Positions 23,181-31,583 of a stretch of 35,612 nt of DNA are shown in pieces. Each line of letters opens with the position of its first letter. Position 1 is the first letter of the stretch. This DNA is from Gammaproteobacteria bacterium. GTDB taxonomy: Bacteria; Pseudomonadota; Gammaproteobacteria; Ga0077536. Below the pieces are notes generated by a model. It was not told the origin of the DNA, did no database searches, and was given only the letters and a program-made list of their open reading frames with translations. The stretch lies in contig VGUA01000020.1 in the NCBI GenBank assembly GCA_016874535.1, positions 1 through 35,612 on the forward strand, read 5' to 3'. The position numbers and the translations under genes are program-made.

Positions 23181-24557
23181 TCAATAGCTGAGCGTAAACT
23201 GGGTGTAGAGATAACTGGACGCTCCCGGATCCCCCCTGCCCTGCTCAGCCTCGCGAAACTCGCCTTCGCTCAACCAGGCACCTCCCGCTTCCAGCGCGAG
23301 GGTGTCTGGAATGAGCTGCCAGGTCACGCAGGCCTCGAGCTGGTGGCCAATGAAGCTGCCCGACTGACCGGTGGTGTCCCGCAGGTTTGCCGCCAGCCAG
23401 ATGTCACGGTCCGATGCCAGCCAGTAGGCACGGTGACCAATGAAGGCCTGGAGATTCTCGCGCGGCGTCACGTTCAGGCGCCACCCCGGCGTCAACATGT
23501 TGGTGCGGAGAAAGGGGCCGAAGATACCTGAGGGACCATATTCGAAACGACGCGCACCGTAGAGCGTATCGAAGCGCTGGTTGTCGTCATCCGTCGGATC
23601 CTCATCGCCGCGCGCGTAATCAAACATCGCAATCGCGCGTGGCGACCAGGGTGCCTCAAAGGTATATCCCAGATGCAGGGATTCGTAGTGCGCATGGTGG
23701 TCGAGATCGGCGCGATCGGTACTCGCGGTACTCCCTCGCACCTCACCTAATTGCTGCACCAGTTCGAGCTGGAAATCAATCCGCCCGGGGGCCGGCTCAC
23801 GGAACAGACGCAGGCCCGGGGTCTGCAAGCGGCGGTTGCGCGTATCGAACACGCCATCGGTCTCGTTAAGACCGATGAGATAAGCCTCCAACCGCACAGG
23901 GCCAGGCGCACTACGCCAGGAGGCCAGCCACAGCACCGTGCCGAAATCTTCTTCGTCGAAAGATGCCTCATTGTTTTGAAGTCGCGTACGTGCAGTCGGC
24001 AAACGGATCACCGGCACCACCACGAAGGCCTCGCTTTCGTGACCCGCTGCGCTGGTAAAGCGCACACCGAGGCCGTTGAAGGCATTCACCGTGTTGCGGA
24101 AACGGTTGCGGGCAATCAGGCGACGGGTGCCGTAGTCAATGGTCTGCCGCCCGGCCTTGACGATCATCGCTCCTTGCGCGGCCCCCGTGTCGGGCTGCCA
24201 TTCGATGTAGCCCTGCAGCAGTTCAGCACTGTTGACCATGCCGGGATCGAGCGTGGAGGCGGCGTCATCCAGAAACACGCGCGCGTCCAGCATCTCCAGG
24301 CCCAGCTTGAGTGTCGGGCTTCCCAGCCGAAGGTGGGCGAGGGTCTGCAAGGCGAGTTGCTGGTCGCCTCCCTCTCCGCCCGCGCGATACTGCCCGTCGA
24401 GGCTCTCGTAGCGCAGCCTGTGCTGAACATCGAGCTTCACCCAGGCCGGCAGCGCGAGCGCATCCCTGAGCCGCCACGGCTGCTCAGCCAGAGCGGGATC
24501 ATTCAACAGCAAGCACGCCACGAGAATCACGCAGGCTCGCGCGCGGAGGGTTTGCAT
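23181..24557 (-). CDS. Alginate-export-domain outer membrane beta-barrel protein
   Basis: 458 residues from the ATG at 24557 (MQTLRARACVILVACLLLNDPALA), which gives a clean signal peptide; the ORF's first 93 codons to 24836 run into the photolyase gene and are not used. The mature part alternates polar and hydrophobic residues as in a beta-barrel. It contains the family-typical LDVQHRLRYESLDGQYR near the start, the GRQTIDYGTRRLIARNRFRN stretch (about 150-170), and a C-terminal Tyr (FTLSY). Such proteins form outer-membrane channels for anionic or hydrophobic substrates and occur outside alginate producers. It is last in the minus-strand photolyase cluster, after a 91-bp gap. Confidence 0.85.
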   Translation of the reverse strand: MQTLRARACVILVACLLLNDPALAEQPWRLRDALALPAWVKLDVQHRLRYESLDGQYRAGGEGGDQQLALQTLAHLRLGSPTLKLGLEMLDARVFLDDAASTLDPGMVNSAELLQGYIEWQPDTGAAQGAMIVKAGRQTIDYGTRRLIARNRFRNTVNAFNGLGVRFTSAAGHESEAFVVVPVIRLPTARTRLQNNEASFDEEDFGTVLWLASWRSAPGPVRLEAYLIGLNETDGVFDTRNRRLQTPGLRLFREPAPGRIDFQLELVQQLGEVRGSTASTDRADLDHHAHYESLHLGYTFEAPWSPRAIAMFDYARGDEDPTDDDNQRFDTLYGARRFEYGPSGIFGPFLRTNMLTPGWRLNVTPRENLQAFIGHRAYWLASDRDIWLAANLRDTTGQSGSFIGHQLEACVTWQLIPDTLALEAGGAWLSEGEFREAEQGRGDPGASSYLYTQFTLSY

Positions 24558-24648
24558 CAGAGGGCGCTTTCCGGAGTCGGTATGGACGAGGGGCCGCACG
24601 GTAGCACAGCACCCGGCTTCGCGGAATACACTGCCAATGCGACGGGAA

Positions 24649-26163
24649 TCAGGCCAGATCCTGCAGAAACGCGCCTGCACTCGCCCGAAAGGCTGCTTGA
24701 ACCTCCGGAGAAAAACGCTCCCACACCCGGTACATCTGGGCCATGCGCGGATTGCCTCGCAGCTTGTCGGCATGTCGGGCAAGAAAATCCCAGTACAGGG
24801 CATTGAACGGGCAGGCCTTCGGTCCCGTTTTTTCATTCACCTTGTAGTGGCAACCCTTACAGTAGTCCGACATGCGGTTGATGTAGGCACCACTTGCCGC
24901 ATAAGGCTTGGAAGCAAGCAGGCCGCCATCCGCGAACTGGCTCATGCCGAGCGTATTCGGCAGTTCCACCCACTCATACGCATCCGCATAGACGGCGAGA
25001 TACCACTCATGCAAAGCCTGCGGGCTGATACCCGCCAGCAGCGCAAAGGTGCCGGTGACCATGAGGCGCTGGATGTGATGTGCATAGGCTTCCTCGATGG
25101 TCTGGGTGATGGCTGCGCGCAGGCACGCCATGGAGGTCTCGCCAGTCCAGTAGAAGGCCGGCAGCGGGCGCGTCGCATCGAAGAAGTTCTGCGAAACATA
25201 CGCGGGCATCTCCCGCCAATAGATGCCGCGCACGTATTCACGCCAGCCGATGATCTGGCGAATGAAGCCCTCGACCGCATTGAGCGGCGCGCGCCCGTCT
25301 TGCCAGGCCTGCTCGGCAGCGCGGCACACTTCGAGCGGGTCCAGCAGGCCCGCATTCAGGTAATGCGAGATCACGGCATGATTCAGGAAGCGCGCATTCG
25401 ACAGCATTGCGTCCTGGGTATCACCGAAGCCCGCCATTCCATGCTCCAGGAAGGACTGGAAGGCCTCTCTGGCCTGCTCTGCCGTCACCCCGAACCAGAA
25501 CGGCATCGCAGCGCCCATATGATGGGGGAAGCGCGCCTCGACCAGCGCGATCACCTCCTGCGTGACGGGATCGGGTGGAAATCTCAGCGGCTCGACGAAC
25601 ACCGCATCCACCGTCGCAGGCTTGCGGTTCTCCGCATCGAAATTCCAGCGACCTCCAGCCGGTTGATCACCGTCCATGAGCAGTCCGGTATGCCGACGCA
25701 TCTCGCGATAGAAATATTCCATGCGCAGCTGTCGCCGGCCCTCGGCCCAGGCGTCGAAGCGTGCGTGCGAACAGAGGAAGCGGGTGTCTTCCAGCATCTC
25801 GACCGGGATCCCGAAGCGCGTCTGCCAACCCTGCATGGCTTCGCGCAGCCGCCATTCGCCGGGCTCGGTGAGGGTGATCCGCCCGCAGGGCATGCCTTCA
25901 AGGAAGCGCGCGACTTCCTCTTCCAGACTGCCGCGATTGGCCGGATCATCCAGCCGCACATAGGTGACCTGCCAGCCATGGTCAGCCAGCGAGGCTGCGA
26001 AGTGGCGCATGGCGGAGAAGAGGAAGCTGATTTTCTTGCGATGGTGTGGCACATGGCTCGCCTCGGCCATGACCTCGCACATCAGCACGCACGTGCTCGC
26101 GGGATCGCTGGCCGCGAGCGCGGACAGCGAGAGGCTCAACTGATCACCCAGTACAAGTACCAG
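24649..26163 (-). CDS. phrB: Iron-sulfur (6-4) photolyase/cryptochrome, PhrB type, start codon unclear
   Basis: About 500 residues. The four cluster cysteines of FeS-BCP photolyases are present, numbered from the TTG at 26139: Cys339 (SMACLRAA), Cys427 and Cys430 (DYCKGC) and Cys443 (KACPF). Each is exactly 11 less than Agrobacterium PhrB (350, 438, 441, 454). EPGEWR, GGRWNFDAENR and HHIQRLM also match. The offset and the in-frame NTLVLVLGDQL just upstream show that the real N-terminus lies before the TTG, but no ATG, GTG or TTG exists there in frame. I place it at CTG 26163 provisionally. It is downstream of the SDR gene in another frame. Predicted role: light-driven repair of (6-4) photoproducts with FAD. 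Confidence 0.88.
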   Translation of the reverse strand: MVLVLGDQLSLSLSALAASDPASTCVLMCEVMAEASHVPHHRKKISFLFSAMRHFAASLADHGWQVTYVRLDDPANRGSLEEEVARFLEGMPCGRITLTEPGEWRLREAMQGWQTRFGIPVEMLEDTRFLCSHARFDAWAEGRRQLRMEYFYREMRRHTGLLMDGDQPAGGRWNFDAENRKPATVDAVFVEPLRFPPDPVTQEVIALVEARFPHHMGAAMPFWFGVTAEQAREAFQSFLEHGMAGFGDTQDAMLSNARFLNHAVISHYLNAGLLDPLEVCRAAEQAWQDGRAPLNAVEGFIRQIIGWREYVRGIYWREMPAYVSQNFFDATRPLPAFYWTGETSMACLRAAITQTIEEAYAHHIQRLMVTGTFALLAGISPQALHEWYLAVYADAYEWVELPNTLGMSQFADGGLLASKPYAASGAYINRMSDYCKGCHYKVNEKTGPKACPFNALYWDFLARHADKLRGNPRMAQMYRVWERFSPEVQAAFRASAGAFLQDLA

Positions 26164-26198
26164 CGTGTTACCGGACGCGGCCGGTGCGGGCTTGCGGT

Positions 26199-26939
26199 TC
26201 AGGCCGGGATCCTCTGGCCGTCCCAGGCAAAAACGTCCCCGCTGTCGGCGGGCGCGAGACCGTCCAGAACCTTCAGCAGATGGAGCGCTGCCTCAGCCGG
26301 ACTGAACAGCTTTTCAGGCCTGACCGCGCGCTGGAAGGGGGCGGACAACGCAGTGTCCACCGTGCCGGGATGCAGACCCACGCAAAGCGCCTCGGGTGCG
26401 CGCCGCGCAAGCTCGATGGAAAAATTTCTGAGCAGCATGTTCAAGGCCGCCTTGGAGGCGCGATAGGCGTGCCAGCCACCCAGCCGGTTGTCTTCGATAC
26501 TGCCCACCCGGGCGGAAAGTGCAGCGAAGATTGCGCGTCCCTGGCGTGAGAGCTGCGGCAGGAAATGCTTGCCGACCAGGGCAGGACCAAAGGTATTGAC
26601 CGTGAAGATTTCCTGCAGCGCCCCAAGATCAAGCGAGCGCCACGATTTTTCAGGGGCAACACCCGATGGGGTATGCAGCACGCCCGACGCCACCAGCACC
26701 AACCGTACAGGACCGACGGCACTCGCGCGTGCGGCCAGGGCGGCCAGCGCCTCCTCATCGAGGATATCGAGGGTCGAGGTCTCGACTCCGGGCATGGCGG
26801 CTGGCTGGTGTGCATGGCCGGTCGCGAGGATGCTGCCGACCGCCGTATGCTGGCGCAGTGCGGAGACGAGTGCCGCACCGATACCACCGCTGGCGCCGAT
26901 GACCACGGCGACCGATGAAGCATCGAGAAACGGCAGCAT
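26199..26939 (-). CDS. Short-chain dehydrogenase/reductase (CsgA-like)
   Basis: 246 residues from the ATG at 26939. The Rossmann cofactor motif GASGGIGAAL (about 15-24), NTFGPALVGKHFLP, the serine in LSARVGS, and the catalytic YRASK are all present. LHPGTVDTALSAPF fits the C-signal/CsgA-like subgroup. An alternative TTG at 26969 overlaps the stop of the upstream PPOX gene (TTGA) but gives a long N-terminus. It is probably co-transcribed with the PPOX and photolyase genes, an arrangement reminiscent of proteobacterial photo-oxidative stress clusters. Substrate unknown. Confidence 0.88.
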   Translation of the reverse strand: MLPFLDASSVAVVIGASGGIGAALVSALRQHTAVGSILATGHAHQPAAMPGVETSTLDILDEEALAALAARASAVGPVRLVLVASGVLHTPSGVAPEKSWRSLDLGALQEIFTVNTFGPALVGKHFLPQLSRQGRAIFAALSARVGSIEDNRLGGWHAYRASKAALNMLLRNFSIELARRAPEALCVGLHPGTVDTALSAPFQRAVRPEKLFSPAEAALHLLKVLDGLAPADSGDVFAWDGQRIPA

Positions 26940-26965
26940 CCCCGTGACGCCGGAGCTGACGGGAC

Positions 26966-27394
26966 TCAACGCGGCAAGCTGTCGCGCATGCGCTCGGTGA
27001 AGTCCCAGCCCCGCACCCAGTGCGGCGTGATGGCGATCGCCATCTCGGTGGCATCCTTGCGGCGCAGCCGCCGTGCCAGTGGCGCGTCCAGACTGCCGAG
27101 GTAGCGCAGCAGCAGACGTTCCAGTTGCGCGGCACCTTGTTCGGGATGACAGGTGGCAACCCCGCGCCCTCTCAGGCCGCGGTAAGGCATGTCATTGGTG
27201 GAGAGATCGAAGGCACAGCCGGGCTCGGCCTGCAGGGCACGCACGCAGACTGAATCCGCCTGGGACGCACACCAGAAAATTCCGTCCCGATACTCGAACC
27301 AGAGCGGCACGATGAGTGGTCCAGCCGGCAACGTGATCGCCACCCGCAGAGGCAATGCGGCCGTGAGCAGGAAATTCTCGGGCAACTGACTCAT
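26966..27394 (-). CDS. Pyridoxamine 5'-phosphate oxidase-fold (PPOX class) flavin-binding protein
   Basis: 142 residues of split-barrel FMN-binding type. It contains IVPLWFEYRDGIFWCAS (about 28-44), then ALQAEPGCAFDLSTNDMPYRGLRGRGVATC (about 53-82), as in PPOX-class proteins. A C-terminal HWVRGWDFTERM closes the fold. The family reduces or oxidises small molecules with FMN, F420 or heme; no substrate can be assigned. The ribosome site is weak. It is followed immediately by the SDR gene and preceded, 51 bp away, by the MDR gene on the same strand. Confidence 0.87.
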   Translation of the reverse strand: MSQLPENFLLTAALPLRVAITLPAGPLIVPLWFEYRDGIFWCASQADSVCVRALQAEPGCAFDLSTNDMPYRGLRGRGVATCHPEQGAAQLERLLLRYLGSLDAPLARRLRRKDATEMAIAITPHWVRGWDFTERMRDSLPR

Positions 27395-27445
27395 GATGGC
27401 TTTGAGGGCATCCTGTGAAACTCAAGCTCGCAAGAGGCGTGGTGT

Positions 27446-28456
27446 TCAATCAACCGTGACGACCAGCTTGCCGAAGTGTCCTGCATCCTGCATGCACTGG
27501 AAGGCTTCGCGTGCCTCGGCGAAGGGGAACACCCGATCAATCACCGGCTGCAGGCCATTGACCGAGAACGCGGCATTCATGGCCTCGAACATCTCGCGAC
27601 TGCCGACATAGATCCCTTGCAGGGTGAGGCTCTTGCGCAGTATGTGCAGTGGATTGGCGGTGCCTGCAAAGCCGGTCAGCACGCCGATGAGCCATACCTT
27701 GCCGCCATAACGCGCGGCGAGGCAGGATTTTTCCAGGGTGCCGGCGCCACCAAGTTCCACGACATGATCCACGCCGCGTCCGCCAGTGATTTCGAGGACC
27801 TTCTCGTCCCAGTCCGGATGGGTGCGGTAGTTGATCGTGTAATCAGCCCCGAGAGCCTTGGCACGGGCCAGCTTCTCGTCGCTGCCCGAAGTGATGATCA
27901 CGCGTGCGCCATGCATCTTCGCGATCTGCAGCGTGTACAGGGCAACGCCTCCCGTACCCAGTGCGAGCACGGTTTCCGCCGCCGCCAGATGTCCACGCGT
28001 CACCAGCGCATGCCACGCCGTCAAGGCTGCACAGGGCAGGGTCGCAGCCTGCGCAAAAGTCCATCCGGCCGGAATGGCGACAGCCCCGTCCTCGTGCAGG
28101 CAGACTTCGCGGCACAACATGCCCTGCTCGCGACCGCCCAGTGCGGACTCCATGACCATCTCGTTCATTTCGCCCGCAATCCAGCGCTGGAAGAAGGTGC
28201 CGGCGACGGCATCGCCCACCTTGAAGCGGGTCACGCGCTCTCCGACGGCCAGTACCTCGCCCGCGCCGTCGGAACAGGGCACCAGGGGCCAGCGGTCGGT
28301 ATCCGCAAAGCCCTGCACATGCAGCAGATCACGGTAGTTGAGCGACACCGCCCGAACGCGCACCACAATCTCCCAGGGGCCGGGCCGGGGTGAAGGGCGG
28401 GTCACCGCGGCAAGACTCGAGATACCTCCGGCATTCTGGATTTCCCAGGCATTCAT
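27446..28456 (-). CDS. Zinc-free MDR oxidoreductase (quinone-reductase-like)
   Basis: 336 residues of the medium-chain dehydrogenase/reductase fold. The N-terminal GroES-like part contains SLNYRDLLHVQG, where zinc alcohol dehydrogenases have the catalytic Cys; the zinc ligands are absent. It continues with LVPCSDGAGEVLAVG and AATLPCAALTAWHAL. The nucleotide-binding stretch LALGTGGVALYTLQIAKMHGA (about 165-185) precedes GGRGVDHVVELGG. AAGGAG is 8 nt before the ATG. It probably reduces quinones or enones with NADPH (family knowledge). It is the first gene of the minus-strand cluster, divergent from the selenocysteine peroxiredoxin gene. Confidence 0.92.
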   Translation of the reverse strand: MNAWEIQNAGGISSLAAVTRPSPRPGPWEIVVRVRAVSLNYRDLLHVQGFADTDRWPLVPCSDGAGEVLAVGERVTRFKVGDAVAGTFFQRWIAGEMNEMVMESALGGREQGMLCREVCLHEDGAVAIPAGWTFAQAATLPCAALTAWHALVTRGHLAAAETVLALGTGGVALYTLQIAKMHGARVIITSGSDEKLARAKALGADYTINYRTHPDWDEKVLEITGGRGVDHVVELGGAGTLEKSCLAARYGGKVWLIGVLTGFAGTANPLHILRKSLTLQGIYVGSREMFEAMNAAFSVNGLQPVIDRVFPFAEAREAFQCMQDAGHFGKLVVTVD

Positions 28457-28625
28457 ACCTTCTGCTCCTTGTGGATTTCATCGCCCTGCTTCGGCGGCCC
28501 CGCCATGATCGATGAAGAGCGACGCGCGATCCAGCACCCCCGGACTGTTATCCCCTCCCCATGGCAGCCGCATCCCGGCCGACCCGCGCTACACTGGGCC
28601 TCCCCTCCGGACCGAGGCGAATTCC

Positions 28626-29159
28626 ATGTGGCGTTGGTGTTTCCTGTTTCTGCTCATCGGTGCACTGCCACCGGAGACTTCGGCGCGCGAGCTGGTGGCG
28701 GGGGATCCCGCGCCAGACTTTGCCCTGATGGGTTCCGATGGCAAGACGCACACCCTGTCCGCTTATCGCGGCAAGCATGTGGTGCTTGCCTGGTTCCCCA
28801 AGGCCTTCACCGGCGGTTGAACGGCCGAATGCAAATCGCTCCGTGAGAGCGGTCAGGCACTCGGACGCTTCGACATCGTCCTGTTCATGGCGAGCACGGA
28901 CGATGCCGACACCAACCGACGCTTTGCCGAGGCCAATCAGGCAGATTTTCCGATCCTCGCGGATCCGGAGAAAACCGCCGCCCAGGCCTATGAGGTGCTG
29001 ATGATGGGAATGTTCGCCCGGCGTGAAACGTTCTACATCGGACCCGATGGCAAGATTCTTGTGGTGGACAAGGACGTGAGTCCGCTCTCCGCAGGCAGGG
29101 ACATGGTCGACAACCTGACCGGGCTGGGTGTGCCCTTGCGCGGAGAAGCGTCGCCCTGA
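28626..29159 (+). CDS. Exported peroxiredoxin with in-frame TGA (selenocysteine) at the peroxidatic position
   Basis: Reading through the TGA at 28818-28820 joins track ORFs 28512-28820 and 28887-29159, which share a frame, into one 177-residue AhpC/TSA-family protein. The ATG at 28626 has GAGG about 8 nt upstream and starts a signal peptide (MWRWCFLFLLIGALPPETSA). Next come GDPAPDFALMGSDGKTHTLS, then VVLAWFPKAFTGG-U65-TAEC. Cys-type homologues have Cys exactly where TGA lies, so residue 65 is read as selenocysteine; Cys69 may be the resolving thiol. The rest (DFPILADP, FYIGPDGKI) is intact to the stop, with no decay. A SECIS-like hairpin follows the TGA. Predicted role: reduction of peroxides in the periplasm. 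The alternative is a Cys-to-stop mutation. Confidence 0.86.
28830..28859 (+). promoter_or_regulatory. Bacterial SECIS-like hairpin for the peroxiredoxin UGA
   Basis: Upper stem ATCGCTC/GAGCGGT has seven pairs (one T-G wobble) around the loop CGTGA. A lower TGC/GCA stem is separated by a small internal loop. The loop begins 21 nt after the TGA and has G as its second base. Both fit what is known of bacterial SECIS elements (loop about 16-37 nt from UGA, G in the first two loop positions). The hairpin is inside the coding sequence, as expected in bacteria. Confidence 0.72.
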
Positions 29160-29160
29160 A

Positions 29161-30972
29161 TCAGTGCTGCTGGCGCACGAAGGGGAGCTCATCGGCATTG
29201 AGCGTCTCCTTCGTGAGCAGCAGCTCCGCGCAAGCCTCGAGTTCCGGCCTGCGTGCCGTGAGAATCTCTCGCGCACGCCGGAAAGCCTCATCCACCAGAC
29301 CTTTCACCGCGAGATCGATCTCGCGCCCCGTGGCTTCGCTGTGCTCGCGCAGGATGGGGCCCTGGGCCAGGCCCTCGCCCAGGAAATGGGGTTGTGCCTC
29401 GTCGTACACCACCTGCCCCACCTCGTCGGCCATGCCATAGCGCATCACCATGTGGCGTGCGATTTCAGTGATCTTGTCGAGATCATCTGCTGCACCGGTG
29501 GAGACCTCACCAAACACCAACGCCTCCGCAGCTCGGCCGCCCATGAGCACGGCCATCTTGTCCTTCAGGTTCTGTCTGGACATGAGGAAGCGATCTTCGG
29601 TGGGGCGCTGGATGGTGTAGCCGAGTGCGCCGATGCCACGCGGGATGATCGAAACCTTGTGCACCGGATCCATGCCCGGCAAAGAGCAGGCGACCAGTGC
29701 ATGGCCTGTCTCGTGTACGGCGACCGCCCGACGCTCCTCGGCATTCATGACCCTGGAATGGCGTTCCAAGCCGGCAACCACACGCTCCACTGCCGCGGTG
29801 AAATGCGACATCGTCACCTGGGCCGCATCGCCGCGGGTGGCGATGAGGGCTGCTTCGTTCACGAGATTCGCGAGATCAGCGCCGGTGAAACCCGGGGTGA
29901 GCGCCGCGACCTCGTCGAGTATCACGGCCGGATCGAGCGTCACCTTGCGCACATGGACCTTCAGTATCTGGACCCGACCCACTCGATCCGGACGGTCAAC
30001 CAGTACCTGTCGATCAAAACGTCCGGCACGTGTCAGTGCCGGATCGAGGATCTCGGGTCGATTGGTCGCCGCGAGCAGCACGATGCCGGTGCTCGGATCA
30101 AAGCCATCAAGCTCCGAAAGGAGCTGGTTGAGGGTCTGCTCCTTCTCGTCATGTCCACCGCCGAACTGGCCGAAGCCACGGGCCCGTCCGAGTGCATCGA
30201 GCTCGTCGATGAAGATGATACTGGGAGCCGCGAGCCATGCCTGCTCGAAGAGATCTCGCACGCGGGCCGCACCCACACCGACGAACATCTCCACAAACTC
30301 GGAACCCGAGATGGAAAAGAATGGCACACCAGCCTGACCCGCCACCGCGCGCGCCAGCAAGGTCTTGCCGGTACCCGGTGGACCAACCAGCAACACACCC
30401 TTGGGGATTCTCGCGCCAAGACGACCATGGCGCTTGGGCTCGCGCAGGAAGTTCACGATCTCCTGCAATTCCGCCTTGGCTTCATCCACGCCTGCCACGT
30501 CGTCAAAGGTCACGCCGGTGGAACGCTCGACGTAAACCTTGGCGCGGGACTTGCCGATGGACATCATGCCACCGAGACCCTGCCGCTCGGCCATGCGCCG
30601 GATGGCGAACATCCAGATGCCGAAGAAAACCACCACCGGCAGAATCCACGACAGCACATCGCGCAGCAAGGTGCTTTCGATGACACCCGCGAATTCCACA
30701 CCATACTGCTTGAGATGGGCTGCGAAACCGGGCTCCACCCTGGTGGTGACGAAGCGCGACTGCCCACCCGGACGTGGATTGCGCAGGCGACCTTCGAGAA
30801 AGCGCTCTGAGACCCGGACTTCGCTGATCTCGCCCTGCTCCAGCAAGCGCTCAAACTCGCCGTAGGCAATCTGCTCCGTGGCACCATGCTCGGCCAGCCA
30901 GGTCTGGAACAGCAGGATCAGCGCAATGGCGAGAATGGTGTAGCCGAGATTGATCTGCTGAGTCTTCTGCAT
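29161..30972 (-). CDS. ftsH: FtsH-family ATP-dependent zinc metalloprotease
   Basis: 603 residues from the ATG at 30972; the ORF's extra 27 codons to 31053 are non-homologous and AGGGA precedes this ATG. Two membrane spans (about 10-26 and 105-123) flank a periplasmic domain. The AAA+ module has Walker A GPPGTGKT (197-204), pore motif FVG (230-232), Walker [10 protein letters not shown] and the second region of homology [19 protein letters not shown]. The protease site is HETGH (420-424). It is membrane-anchored and degrades misfolded or regulatory proteins. Walker B has ELDA rather than the common EIDA. It may be a paralogue rather than the essential FtsH. It ends 1 bp from the convergent peroxiredoxin gene. 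Confidence 0.95.
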   Translation of the reverse strand: MQKTQQINLGYTILAIALILLFQTWLAEHGATEQIAYGEFERLLEQGEISEVRVSERFLEGRLRNPRPGGQSRFVTTRVEPGFAAHLKQYGVEFAGVIESTLLRDVLSWILPVVVFFGIWMFAIRRMAERQGLGGMMSIGKSRAKVYVERSTGVTFDDVAGVDEAKAELQEIVNFLREPKRHGRLGARIPKGVLLVGPPGTGKTLLARAVAGQAGVPFFSISGSEFVEMFVGVGAARVRDLFEQAWLAAPSIIFIDELDALGRARGFGQFGGGHDEKEQTLNQLLSELDGFDPSTGIVLLAATNRPEILDPALTRAGRFDRQVLVDRPDRVGRVQILKVHVRKVTLDPAVILDEVAALTPGFTGADLANLVNEAALIATRGDAAQVTMSHFTAAVERVVAGLERHSRVMNAEERRAVAVHETGHALVACSLPGMDPVHKVSIIPRGIGALGYTIQRPTEDRFLMSRQNLKDKMAVLMGGRAAEALVFGEVSTGAADDLDKITEIARHMVMRYGMADEVGQVVYDEAQPHFLGEGLAQGPILREHSEATGREIDLAVKGLVDEAFRRAREILTARRPELEACAELLLTKETLNADELPFVRQQH

Positions 30973-31071
30973 GCCTTGTTCCCTGTCAGCCACTCGCAGG
31001 TGGGGCTCCCCGGCCAGTGTCAGTGCAGGGCGCTGGCAGTGCAACCGGGGCACAACGGGTATGATGCAACG

Positions 31072-31536
31072 ATGCGTCCGGTCAATTGCAGATTCGGCAG
31101 TCGCGGCAGGCCCCGTCCGCGAGGAGCGCTCGTATGGTTGAGCTCCCTGCTTGCGGGGCTCATTGCCTGCAACGTGGATGCCGGCGCGGAGGCACCCTAT
31201 CGCAGCCTTGCCGATGCACGCCGCGGCGCGGATCTCATCGTGCAGACCCTGCGGCAGTCCGGCCCCGAGGCAGCGCTGGCCCTCGCAGTCCGTGAGTCAC
31301 ATCTGGACGATCCGAGAGTGCAGGAAAACCTGACGCGCATGAAGTCGAGCTTTCCCGGGCACATGGCGACCCTCGGCGCGCCGACGGAAGCGGAATTCAC
31401 GGGGCTGGATCGCTTCATGTCCTCGTTCGGGCGCTACAACTACCTGCTGCAGTGCCCGGATGGTCAGTTGCGCCTGATGTTCACCTATCGACGCAAGACG
31501 GACGGCTGGCGCCTCAACCAGTTCTATTACGATTGA
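31072..31536 (+). CDS. Small predicted lipoprotein or exported protein of unknown function
   Basis: 154 residues from the ATG at 31072. An arginine-rich n-region leads to a hydrophobic stretch, WLSSLLAGLIACNVDAGA. LIAC could be a lipobox, or cleavage could follow VDAGA. The mature part (ADLIVQTLRQSGPEAALAL, then YNYLLQCPDGQLRLMFTYR and WRLNQFYYD) resembles small NTF2/cystatin-like exported domains, but I do not recognise a family. A TATGAT -10-like box at 31060-31065 would put the transcript start at about the ATG, so the message may be leaderless; no Shine-Dalgarno is seen. It is divergent from ftsH, in a 99-bp gap. Confidence 0.72.
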   Translation: MRPVNCRFGSRGRPRPRGALVWLSSLLAGLIACNVDAGAEAPYRSLADARRGADLIVQTLRQSGPEAALALAVRESHLDDPRVQENLTRMKSSFPGHMATLGAPTEAEFTGLDRFMSSFGRYNYLLQCPDGQLRLMFTYRRKTDGWRLNQFYYD

Positions 31537-31556
31537 GACCTGCGGGGTACGAACGT

Positions 31557-31572
31557 CCCTGCACGCGCAGGG
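31557..31572. terminator. Hairpin between the convergent lipoprotein and pbpG genes
   Basis: CCCTGC and GCAGGG form a perfect 6-bp stem with an ACGC loop in the 47-bp gap between two convergent gene ends. There is no U-tract. It is similar in placement to the 21668 hairpin. Confidence 0.45.
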
Positions 31573-31583
31573 CGCGACCACTC

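Noticed and set aside
24637-26466. 609-codon plus-strand ORF opposite the photolyase
   Set aside because: Antisense to a gene with all diagnostic photolyase residues.
28512-28820. 102-residue ORF ending at the TGA, and a separate 90-residue ORF at 28887-29159
   Set aside because: They share one frame and together make one peroxiredoxin. The second has no credible start of its own.
29128-30810. 560-codon plus-strand ORF opposite ftsH
   Set aside because: Antisense shadow; ftsH motifs are unambiguous on the other strand.
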